A program made the translations under genes and the position numbers. Below, piece after piece: positions 18,208 through 26,183 of a stretch of 64,000 nucleotides of DNA (position 1 is the stretch's first letter; every line of letters starts with the position of its first letter). Below the pieces are notes generated by a model. It was given only the letters and a program-made list of their open reading frames with translations, had not been told where the DNA came from and searched no databases. Origin of the DNA: Bifidobacterium pseudocatenulatum DSM 20438 = JCM 1200 = LMG 10505 (GTDB lineage Bacteria; Actinomycetota; Actinomycetes; Actinomycetales; Bifidobacteriaceae); NCBI RefSeq assembly GCF_001025215.1, contig NZ_AP012330.1:806001-870000 (forward strand). The letters are read 5' to 3'.

Positions 18208-19815
18208 ATGATTACGGTTCGCGACTTAGGATGGAAGTACGCGCCACTGACCGACGGGGGCAAGCCGGTGGAAAGTCTCAAGCGCGTCAGCTTCGACATC
18301 CGGTCCGGATCCTTCGTCGGCATCATCGGACCGACCGGAGCGGGCAAGTCCACGCTATGCATGGCATTGGCCGGCATCATTCCGAACCTGGCCGACGGCA
18401 CCATGAGCGGCGTCGTGGAAGTTAACGGCATGAATACGAGCAGGCACTCCGTCTCGGCACTGTCGGAGCGCGTCGGCTACGTGCAACAGGATCCGGAAGC
18501 GCAGCTGTTCTGCTCGAGTGTCGAGGATGAGATCGCTTTCCCGCTGGAAAACCGCGGAGTAGCCCCAAGCATCATCGACAAGCAGATCGACATCATGCTC
18601 GACTTAGTCGGCATGGCCGGATACCGCAAGCGTGTGCCGACCAGCCTGTCGGGAGGCCAGATGCAGCGCGTGGCCATCGCCGCCGCGCTCGCGGCGGAAC
18701 CCGATGTGCTTATTCTTGACGAACCCACCGCGGCCCTCGACCCCGAAGGCAAGCAGGAAGTGTTCGACGTGCTCGACCGCATTCGCCAGACCCGTTCCAT
18801 GACGGTGATCATGGCCGAGCAGGATACCGAACACATCGCCTACTGGGCCGATCAGGTGCTCTTCATGGTCAACGGTGAAGTGGTGCGCAATGGAGACGCC
18901 AGCCTATTTACCCGGGAACGTAGACTGTTGGAATCCTCCGGCGTGCGGGTGAGTGACGGACCATCTCCAGTCATCAAGGCGTTGCCGGTAGGGAACGACG
19001 CCAAGCCGAAGCATGCGATCATCAGTCTGGACCATGTGACGCACCGCTATGGGCAGGGCGGCAATGCGTCTCCCGCACTGGACGACGTCAGCTTGGATAT
19101 CGAACAGGGCGCCTTCGTAGGGCTTATTGGGCGCAACGGGTCAGGCAAAACCACGCTCGCCAAGCATCTGAACGGGCTGATTCAACCCACGCAAGGAATC
19201 GTGAATGTGGATGGGCTCGACGTGTCGAAGCATAGCGTGGGCGAAATGGCCGCGCACGTCGGATTCGTATTCCAAAATCCCGACCATCAGATTTTCTGCT
19301 CCAGCACCAAAGAGGAGATCGCGTTCGGCCCGACCGCGCTCGGACTTGACGCGGCCACCGTGTTCAAACGTGTCGACGAAATGATGACATTGTTCGACCT
19401 GCACCGGTATGAGGATGTTTCGCCGGCCACGCTCGGCTACGGCGAACGACGTGCGGTGGCATTGTCTTCGGTGATCGCCATGCGTACGCCAATACTCGTC
19501 CTCGACGAACCTACGGCGGGTCTCGACCATCGTCTCGCATCACGATTCCTTGGAACCGTGGAAAAACTCAACCGGCATGGCGTCACCGTCATCATGATCA
19601 GCCATGACATGCGTGCCGTATATCGGTATTGCACGCACGTGCTCGAATTGGAAGACGGTCATATCGTGCAATATGGACCGATCGACAAATCGCAGGAAGC
19701 GCAACAATCGCCCGCGCGACAGGCGCGTCAGCCGTACAAGTCGCGCGGTCCGGTATCGGCGACCCACGTATTGTTGAAAATCGCCAAGGATGAATGCGAC
19801 AAGGAGGAACGCTGA
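18208..19815 (+). CDS. ECF transporter ATPase, two fused ATP-binding domains
   Basis: A 535-residue protein with two complete ABC ATPase domains, equivalent to EcfA1 and EcfA2 in one chain. I start it at ATG 18208, 8 bases after a GGGG site; GTG 18199 is an alternative. Domain 1 has GPTGAGKS and LSGGQMQR with LILDEPTAA. Domain 2 has GRNGSGKT, a degenerate signature LGYGERRAV, and LVLDEPTAG. The Q-loop of each is followed by D-P-E or D-H-Q residues typical of ECF ATPases. Its stop overlaps the T-component ATG by one base. Confidence 0.92.
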   Translation: MITVRDLGWKYAPLTDGGKPVESLKRVSFDIRSGSFVGIIGPTGAGKSTLCMALAGIIPNLADGTMSGVVEVNGMNTSRHSVSALSERVGYVQQDPEAQLFCSSVEDEIAFPLENRGVAPSIIDKQIDIMLDLVGMAGYRKRVPTSLSGGQMQRVAIAAALAAEPDVLILDEPTAALDPEGKQEVFDVLDRIRQTRSMTVIMAEQDTEHIAYWADQVLFMVNGEVVRNGDASLFTRERRLLESSGVRVSDGPSPVIKALPVGNDAKPKHAIISLDHVTHRYGQGGNASPALDDVSLDIEQGAFVGLIGRNGSGKTTLAKHLNGLIQPTQGIVNVDGLDVSKHSVGEMAAHVGFVFQNPDHQIFCSSTKEEIAFGPTALGLDAATVFKRVDEMMTLFDLHRYEDVSPATLGYGERRAVALSSVIAMRTPILVLDEPTAGLDHRLASRFLGTVEKLNRHGVTVIMISHDMRAVYRYCTHVLELEDGHIVQYGPIDKSQEAQQSPARQARQPYKSRGPVSATHVLLKIAKDECDKEER

Positions 19816-20633
19816 TGGATGCCGACCTGTATGTGCCAGGCGACGGATGGTTGCATCGCACCGATCCGCGCGTCAAATTCCTCATCTCCATCGTCATGCT
19901 GGCCCTTTGCCTCGTATGGCGTAACTGGGCGTTCATCCTCGGCATCCTCATTCTCGAACATGTGATGCTCGCCACCGACCGTGTGCCCGCCGAACGCATT
20001 GGATGGGTGTGGAAGATCCTCGCCGTGCTCATCGTGTTCATCGTGGTGCTTTGGCCGGTCTTCGACCAGAGTGGAACGCACGTGCTCTGGCAGTGGGGAT
20101 GGTTGCGTCTCACGCAGGAGAACCTGCTCATGGCGGCGGTGATGGGTCTGCGCATTCCAGCGCTCGGCTTTGCATGTTTCATCACGCTGTTCACCACCAG
20201 CCAGACCAAACTGGTTCGTGGCCTTACCTCGCTTGGTATGCCCTACAAGGCCGGGCTTACCCTGGCAACCGCATTACGGTATATTCCCGTGTTCTTTTCC
20301 ATCTTCCAATCCGTGTCCGAAGCGCAGCGTGCGCGAGGGCTTGATCTGAGCGGCAAAGTCAATGCGGCAGGTAAAAAACGCAACATATTCGTACGTCTCG
20401 TAGACCGGTTCAAATCGTATCTGCCGATCATCATCGCCGTATTGATCCGCGCCTACAAAATGAGCCAAAGCGTGGGCTGGGCCATGGAATCGCGCGGACT
20501 CAACCTGAATCGGAACGGTGTGAAACGCACATATCGGGTCAATCTCACGATGAGCATTGCCGACTGGATTATTCTCGTGATTGCCATCGCCGCCGCCGCA
20601 GGCAGCGTGTGGTTGATGACATGGCTGTCATAG
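19815..20633 (+). CDS. ECF transporter transmembrane (T) component
   Basis: A 272-residue CbiQ/EcfT-type membrane protein that couples the ATPases to the S component. The ATG at 19815 follows AGGAGG; the upstream in-frame start at 19794 would read through that ribosome site. The first segment HRTDPRVKFL and the cytoplasmic coupling helices with Ala-Arg-Gly signatures (EAQRARGLD and WAMESRGLN) are diagnostic of the family. Five to six hydrophobic segments are present. It is co-translated with the fused ATPase and followed after 8 bases by a regulator gene. Confidence 0.92.
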   Translation: MDADLYVPGDGWLHRTDPRVKFLISIVMLALCLVWRNWAFILGILILEHVMLATDRVPAERIGWVWKILAVLIVFIVVLWPVFDQSGTHVLWQWGWLRLTQENLLMAAVMGLRIPALGFACFITLFTTSQTKLVRGLTSLGMPYKAGLTLATALRYIPVFFSIFQSVSEAQRARGLDLSGKVNAAGKKRNIFVRLVDRFKSYLPIIIAVLIRAYKMSQSVGWAMESRGLNLNRNGVKRTYRVNLTMSIADWIILVIAIAAAAGSVWLMTWLS

Positions 20634-20641
20634 GGGGTGCA

Positions 20642-21661
20642 ATGACACAGGATGAAGGGCGTACCACAATCACCGCACGTGATTTGAAGGTGGTATCGGC
20701 ACTGCAATGCAACGGACGCATGACCATGCAGGCGCTTGCCGATAAAATCGGCATTTCCGTATATGCGGCGACGGAAAGCTACAAACGGCTCACCGATGCG
20801 GGCATCATGACCATTGTGCCCGTATGCAATCCGTTGAGTCTCGGCAATTACAGTCAGGTGCTTGTGGGACTGCGCATCAACGGCAATCGCAACGAGGCGC
20901 TCGCCATGCTCAAAGCCATGCCTCAGGTCACCTATGTGGTCTGCACGCTGGGCGATGCCGACATCATCGCCGAAGCCGTGGTGTATTCAGCCGACGGTAT
21001 GGACCATTTCCTGAAGTACGATTTGCGCGCACTGCCCGGATTGACCCGTCTGCAAGTGTTCTCCTGCGGTCGATTGGTGCTTGACGACCATAATGTCAGC
21101 GTGGTCAACCGTCTGCTGGCCGAACGCGGCGAAACTGGATTCATGACCAAACGTGAGGCCAGCGTCGGCACCGATATTCCCGTGCATCGGTTGGACGCGC
21201 GATTCGTGCACACGTTCAACGAATTGCAGAAAGACGGCAGGGCAAGTTACGCCATGCTGGGGGAGCATCTTGGTGTGACGCACACCGCGATTCGTGGGCG
21301 CGTCAAAAAACTGGAGGATTCCGGTGTGATGCGCATTATGGCCACGGTAAGCCCCATGCGTTTAGGCGGATTCCGCCAAGCGTTTCTCGGCATCGGTGTG
21401 AAGCCTCCGTATCGCCTCGACGTCGAACAGTTGTTAGCGATCGACGAGGTGACATATGCAATGAGCGGAGTCGGTTTGAATGGCGCCGACTACCTCATCG
21501 AAATCATCGCCGGAGATGACGAGGACCTGTGGCGTGTGGTGGATGAGTCCATCCGTTCGCTGCCAGGCGTGGACCAGACATGGTGGGCTTCCACCGTCAG
21601 CGTGGAAAAAGAGTCGTACTGGCTCGAACCTCCGCAGGATGGTGTACTTCTCGACGATTGA
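20642..21661 (+). CDS. Tandem Lrp/AsnC-type transcriptional regulator
   Basis: A 339-residue cytoplasmic regulator made of two Lrp/AsnC units in one chain. Each has a helix-turn-helix (roughly residues 15-60 with RMTMQALADKIGIS, and 185-235 with RASYAMLGEHLGVTHTAIRGR) and an effector-binding half (VVCTLGDADIIAEAV and the second around YLIEIIAGDDEDLW). Single-unit family members are about 150 residues. The ATG at 20642 lies behind GGGGG. It is the last gene of the ECF operon, so it may sense the transported compound or a related amino acid, but the following ABC exporter is an equally possible target. Confidence 0.82.
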   Translation: MTQDEGRTTITARDLKVVSALQCNGRMTMQALADKIGISVYAATESYKRLTDAGIMTIVPVCNPLSLGNYSQVLVGLRINGNRNEALAMLKAMPQVTYVVCTLGDADIIAEAVVYSADGMDHFLKYDLRALPGLTRLQVFSCGRLVLDDHNVSVVNRLLAERGETGFMTKREASVGTDIPVHRLDARFVHTFNELQKDGRASYAMLGEHLGVTHTAIRGRVKKLEDSGVMRIMATVSPMRLGGFRQAFLGIGVKPPYRLDVEQLLAIDEVTYAMSGVGLNGADYLIEIIAGDDEDLWRVVDESIRSLPGVDQTWWASTVSVEKESYWLEPPQDGVLLDD

Positions 21662-21793
21662 TGAATCAATGGTATTAGGCGCCTCGTCTTTGCTCATTCT
21701 CAAGGATGAGATGATAATTCAGACCAACGCATGATATTCGAATCAGCTGTTTTTCCGTAATTTTGGAGGTAATCCAAAGAAAGGAATGACAGC

Positions 21794-22585
21794 ATGGATA
21801 TCAGGGACACCATCAAAGCTACCAATACGGCCATTGCAACCGTGGATCTTGTGAAGGACTACGGTTCCGGAAATAACACGGTGCATGCGTTGCGTGGCGT
21901 CAACGTCGCTTTTGAAAAAGGAAAATTCACGGCGATTATGGGACCTTCCGGTTCCGGCAAATCCACGTTGATGCACACGTTGGCAGGACTGGATTGTGCA
22001 ACCGGCGGGCACATCATATTCAATGGCGACGATCTGACGCGCATGAACGACAACCAGCTTACGTTGCTGCGCCGCCGCGACATCGGATTCATCTTCCAAA
22101 GCTTCAACCTGCTGCCGATGTTCACCGCCGAACAGAACATTCTCATGCCATTGACCTTGGCTGGAGCGAAACCCGACCGACAGTGGTTGCGTCTGCTGGT
22201 GGAAACGCTTGGCCTTAAGGAACGTCTCAACCATCGTCCGAACGAACTATCGGGAGGCCAGCAGCAGCGTGTGGCCATCGCACGAGCATTGATCACCAAA
22301 CCGAAACTGGTGTTCGCAGACGAGCCCACCGGCAATCTTGATTCCGTATCAAGCGCCGAAGTGCTGAGCTTCCTGAAACGTTCCGTCAACGAACTTGGCC
22401 AAACCATCATCATGGTCACGCATGATGCGGTCGCCGCGTCTTACGCCGACCGTGCGCTCGTGTTCGCCGACGGCCAGATCGTGGCGGACGTAAACAAGCC
22501 GACAGCAGACCAGATGAGTGAACTGCTGATGAAGGAACGTGAGGCCGCCACAATGAATGTGGCTTCCGCGAGACATTCCCGCTAA
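21794..22585 (+). CDS. ABC transporter ATP-binding protein (MacB/LolD type)
   Basis: A 263-residue ATPase. Walker A is GPSGSGKS, the signature is LSGGQQQR, and Walker B is LVFADEPTGNLD, with the H-loop in MVTHDA. The TGNLD extension and the FIFQSFNLLP Q-loop are typical of ATPases that serve FtsX-like permeases in lipoprotein or antimicrobial-peptide handling. The ATG follows AAAGGA. It precedes its permease by 41 bases. Confidence 0.93.
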   Translation: MDIRDTIKATNTAIATVDLVKDYGSGNNTVHALRGVNVAFEKGKFTAIMGPSGSGKSTLMHTLAGLDCATGGHIIFNGDDLTRMNDNQLTLLRRRDIGFIFQSFNLLPMFTAEQNILMPLTLAGAKPDRQWLRLLVETLGLKERLNHRPNELSGGQQQRVAIARALITKPKLVFADEPTGNLDSVSSAEVLSFLKRSVNELGQTIIMVTHDAVAASYADRALVFADGQIVADVNKPTADQMSELLMKEREAATMNVASARHSR

Positions 22586-22626
22586 ACGCACTATAGAAGC
22601 ATTCGAAGAAGGGAACAGAATCCACC

Positions 22627-25269
22627 ATGTGGTCCATCACTTTGAAACTCATGCGAAAAACCAAGCGCATGCTCATACCCGCAGGCATCGCCATCATGAT
22701 CGGCACGGCGTTCATCGCCAGCACCTTCCTGTTCGGCAATGCCATGAACGACTCCCTGACACGGCAGCTGACCGCCATGTTCGGAAACGCCAACTATGCG
22801 GTGACCGTCAACAGCTCCGACCTGAGCGATAAGGAACTCAACGAGGCGTATTCCAGCACTGTCGGCGACTTTCATCTCGACCAGATCGCCGGCATCGAAG
22901 GGGTTGGCGGCGTCCGTGCCTCGGTGGAAACCGGCGTCAGCGTTTCCAAGGGAGACAGCACCGTCAGCGGCGAGATCATTTCCACCGCGGCACAGAAGAA
23001 CATGCTCCCCGTGAATATCACGGAAGGGGACCAGCCGAAGGATTCCAACGAAGTCGCGCTGCCGGAAGACATGGCGAAACAGTTGAACGTCGGCGTTGGA
23101 GACACTGTAAGCCTGACCTCCCGATATGCGGTAGGCGACGATGGCAAAGCCAAGGCGGACAACGTGCGCGTGGTAGGACTCACGTCCGATCCGAACGGCG
23201 CCTACTCATACTATGGTGGTGCGATCGTAGGATCCAACAATCTGCTTGCCGCAATGCAGGGAGTGGACGATTTCAACGCCACCGGAACAACAATGGTGTA
23301 TCTCGACCTTGCCTTGGATGGAAACAGCGTATCCGCAAAAACCATCAACGGTGTGAAAGCGTTGCTGCCAAAGCATTTCGATCTGATGTCACGACAGCAA
23401 ATCAGTGACGAAAGCATCAAATCCTTAAGCGGCAACCAAACCAACATCGTCACCACATTCCTTATGTGCTTCGGCGTGCTTGCCATGTTCGTGGCGGCTC
23501 TGGTGATCGCCAACACGTTCCAAGTGCTCGTGGCGCAACGCCGCCGCACACTCGCCTTGCTACGCACCATCGGCGCAAAGAAAGGCCAACTGTATGGTTC
23601 CGTGCTGTTCGAAGCGGTGGTGCTCGGCTTCGTCGCATCCGTGCTTGGCGTGGTGCTTGGAAGCCTGCTCATGTGGGGCATGTGCGTCAGCGACATCATG
23701 CAGGCGGGTATGCGGTTCAACTTCTCCTGGCAAGCCGCCGTCGTACCGATTCTCTTCGGCATTGTGGTGACGGTGCTTGCATCCATGGGATCCGCACGTT
23801 CCGCCACCGCGGTAACGCCATTGGAGGCATTGCGTCCGATTGAACTGACCGACAACCGTCGTTCCAGCCTTACGCGAGCCATAATCGGTATTCTGATGGT
23901 GGCGGTCGGTATCGCCATGGCCATATTCTCCATCTGGCAGGTGCAGGCCACCAACGGCGGCGAGGATGCGAGCGGCGATCAATTCACGATGATTCTGCTC
24001 ATAGCCATCGCCGGTGCCGCACTGGTGTTCCTCGGCATGGTGGTCACCGCGGTATTCTGGATGCCGACCCTCATGAAGGGCGTTGGAGCGTTGGCCTCGC
24101 TGACAGGTCCTTCCGCAACAGTTGCACACGCCAACATTCAGAAGAATCCGCGACGCATCGCAGCAACCGGTGCCGCTCTGCTCATCGGTGTCACCTTGGT
24201 CTCCACCATCGCAACCGGTGCCGCTAGCGCCAAAGAGACTATGAATGGTGCGCTCGCCACCCGTTATAGCGTCGACATCGTGGCCATGGGCGATGACATC
24301 AGCCAGCAAATGGTCAAGGATGTATCTGACATCAACGGCGTGTCCGACACGTTGTATGCGCCGGCGGTTTCCGTGACCTTGGAGAAAGCGGATGGAACCC
24401 AGCCTACGTCCGCATTGCTGGTTGGCGTGAAAAACATCGATCAGGTCAAGCAGGTCATGCGTGCCAACTTGGGTAACGCCTCCATCGACAGTGATAGCGT
24501 GCTCATGCCAACATACAATGCGCAAACCGGCAAGGAGCTGCAGTTCGCCAATGGCACGGCTGATTTCTCCACTGAATGGAACCAGAACGGCGACGCTACG
24601 CGTTCGCTGACATTGCAAGCCAACCAAGCCGACTACCGTCGTGTATCCGCGCAATATGGAGCTGTCGGATTCGTGGATGAAAGCCATTTCACCAATGGTG
24701 ACCTTGACGCCGCCACCCATGTGTTGCTGGTCAAGGCAGACACTGACAAGTCGGGAGTTTCCGTTGACGACATCTACAACGACATGCAGGCCGCATTGGA
24801 GAAGAGCACTGATGCGACAGTGACCGGACCGATCGCCGAACGCATCGTATGGGCGAACATGATTGACTCCATGATGATGCTTCTGGTGGGGTTGATCGCC
24901 GTGGCCGTGCTCATCGCACTTGTCGGCGTAGCCAACACGCTGTCGCTGTCAGTGATCGAACGCACCCGAGAATCCGCCACACTGCGTGCCATCGGCATGA
25001 CGCGAGGCCAGTTGCGACGCTCCCTCGCGGTGGAAGCCCTGCTCATCTCGCTGGTATCCGGCATCTCGGGCGTACTGCTTGGCACACTGTTCGGCTGGCT
25101 GGGCGCATACGTGGTGTTCAGCATGTACGGCAAAGTGGTGTTCCCGTTCGAATGGGGCATTAACGGCATCGTACTCGCCGTGGCAGCCGTGGCAGCACTG
25201 CTCGCCAGCGTATTCCCCGCACGCAGGGCAGTGAGCACGCCTCCTGTTGAGGCGCTCGCCGAAGCCTGA
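22627..25269 (+). CDS. ABC transporter permease with two FtsX domains
   Basis: An 880-residue membrane protein of the MacB/FtsX family. An N-terminal anchor and an extracellular core (residues about 45-265) are followed by an FtsX domain with three helices (first helix CFGVLAMFVAALVIANTF). There are then two further helices, a second extracellular core and a second FtsX domain ending in the PARRAVSTPPVEALAEA coupling tail. The sequence RTIGAKKGQL and RAIGMTRGQL mark the two cytoplasmic coupling loops. Such permeases work by mechanotransmission, extruding peptides or lipids rather than classic transport. A convergent two-component system sits next to it. Confidence 0.92.
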   Translation: MWSITLKLMRKTKRMLIPAGIAIMIGTAFIASTFLFGNAMNDSLTRQLTAMFGNANYAVTVNSSDLSDKELNEAYSSTVGDFHLDQIAGIEGVGGVRASVETGVSVSKGDSTVSGEIISTAAQKNMLPVNITEGDQPKDSNEVALPEDMAKQLNVGVGDTVSLTSRYAVGDDGKAKADNVRVVGLTSDPNGAYSYYGGAIVGSNNLLAAMQGVDDFNATGTTMVYLDLALDGNSVSAKTINGVKALLPKHFDLMSRQQISDESIKSLSGNQTNIVTTFLMCFGVLAMFVAALVIANTFQVLVAQRRRTLALLRTIGAKKGQLYGSVLFEAVVLGFVASVLGVVLGSLLMWGMCVSDIMQAGMRFNFSWQAAVVPILFGIVVTVLASMGSARSATAVTPLEALRPIELTDNRRSSLTRAIIGILMVAVGIAMAIFSIWQVQATNGGEDASGDQFTMILLIAIAGAALVFLGMVVTAVFWMPTLMKGVGALASLTGPSATVAHANIQKNPRRIAATGAALLIGVTLVSTIATGAASAKETMNGALATRYSVDIVAMGDDISQQMVKDVSDINGVSDTLYAPAVSVTLEKADGTQPTSALLVGVKNIDQVKQVMRANLGNASIDSDSVLMPTYNAQTGKELQFANGTADFSTEWNQNGDATRSLTLQANQADYRRVSAQYGAVGFVDESHFTNGDLDAATHVLLVKADTDKSGVSVDDIYNDMQAALEKSTDATVTGPIAERIVWANMIDSMMMLLVGLIAVAVLIALVGVANTLSLSVIERTRESATLRAIGMTRGQLRRSLAVEALLISLVSGISGVLLGTLFGWLGAYVVFSMYGKVVFPFEWGINGIVLAVAAVAALLASVFPARRAVSTPPVEALAEA

Positions 25270-25289
25270 GCTTCATAGCAAACACAACG

Positions 25290-25328
25290 AAAAGGACTCC
25301 TACCACAAACATGGTAGGAGTCCTTTTT
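25290..25328. terminator. Bidirectional terminator between the ABC exporter and the response regulator
   Basis: A 15-bp stem (AAAAGGACTCCTACCA and complement, 6-base loop) with A and T tracts on both sides, between convergent genes. Confidence 0.9.
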
Positions 25329-25360
25329 GCGTATCATGCATACGCAAAACAACAAACCAG

Positions 25361-26107
25361 TCAGACCAAATGGTTTTCGTAAGCGAACACCACCGCCTGT
25401 ACGCGGTCACGTGCATTGATTTTCGCCAGAATATGCGCCACATGCGTTTTCACCGTCGGCAGGCTGATGAAAAGCTTGTCGGCAATCTCCTGATTCGACA
25501 ATCCATGCGCGATCTCAATAAGCACTTCGCGCTCGCGGTCGGTCAGGTCATCCAATTCCGGATCGGTATATGTTGAATCCGTAGTAGAAGTAGTTGCGGA
25601 ATTTTCAGGCCTACCAACGTTCGCAGCCATGAAATCGCCTTCCATCATTTTCTCGATAAGACGTTTCGTGGCGGACGGTGCGATAATCGCATTACCTTGA
25701 AAAACCGTGCGAATCGAATTCAGCAATGTTTCCGGTTCCGTATCTTTCAGCAGAAAACCGGACGCTCCGGCAGTGATCGCAGCCATAACATATTCATCCA
25801 AGTCGAATGTCGTCAGAATGATCACTTTGGTATGAGTGACTTCTGATTGCGTTCCATCGGCAGCGAAGCGATGCCGCAACGCACTGATCTGCCGGGTCGC
25901 CTCGATACCATCCATGCCGGGCATGCGCACGTCCATCAACACCACGTCAGGATGCAGCGTTTCCGCCAACGCCACAGCTTCCGCGCCATCGCGAGCCTGC
26001 GCCGCAACCGCCATATCAGGTTGGGAGCCGATCACCATGGCGAAACCGGCACGTACCAATTCCTGATCATCGGCAATGACCACACGAATCTTCTGTTCCT
26101 CGCTCAT
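25361..26107 (-). CDS. NarL/FixJ-family response regulator
   Basis: A 248-residue DNA-binding response regulator. The receiver domain has the acidic pair in VVIADDQ, the phospho-acceptor Asp in VVLMDVRMPG, and Lys in FLLKDTEPE. The C-terminal LuxR-type helix-turn-helix reads LTDREREVLIEIA, then LSNQEIADKLFIS and TVKTHVAHI. A Ser/Thr-rich linker of about 30 residues joins them. I start at ATG 26107 behind GGTGGAG; GTG 26116 is possible. It is encoded 76 bases downstream of the histidine kinase and is its partner. Confidence 0.93.
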   Translation of the reverse strand: MSEEQKIRVVIADDQELVRAGFAMVIGSQPDMAVAAQARDGAEAVALAETLHPDVVLMDVRMPGMDGIEATRQISALRHRFAADGTQSEVTHTKVIILTTFDLDEYVMAAITAGASGFLLKDTEPETLLNSIRTVFQGNAIIAPSATKRLIEKMMEGDFMAANVGRPENSATTSTTDSTYTDPELDDLTDREREVLIEIAHGLSNQEIADKLFISLPTVKTHVAHILAKINARDRVQAVVFAYENHLV

Positions 26108-26183
26108 ACTCTCCACCTTATCGGCATTGTTCCGCTCACAGCGCGAAACAAACCCTTAAATCTCCCTGAAAAACTTGAATCGG

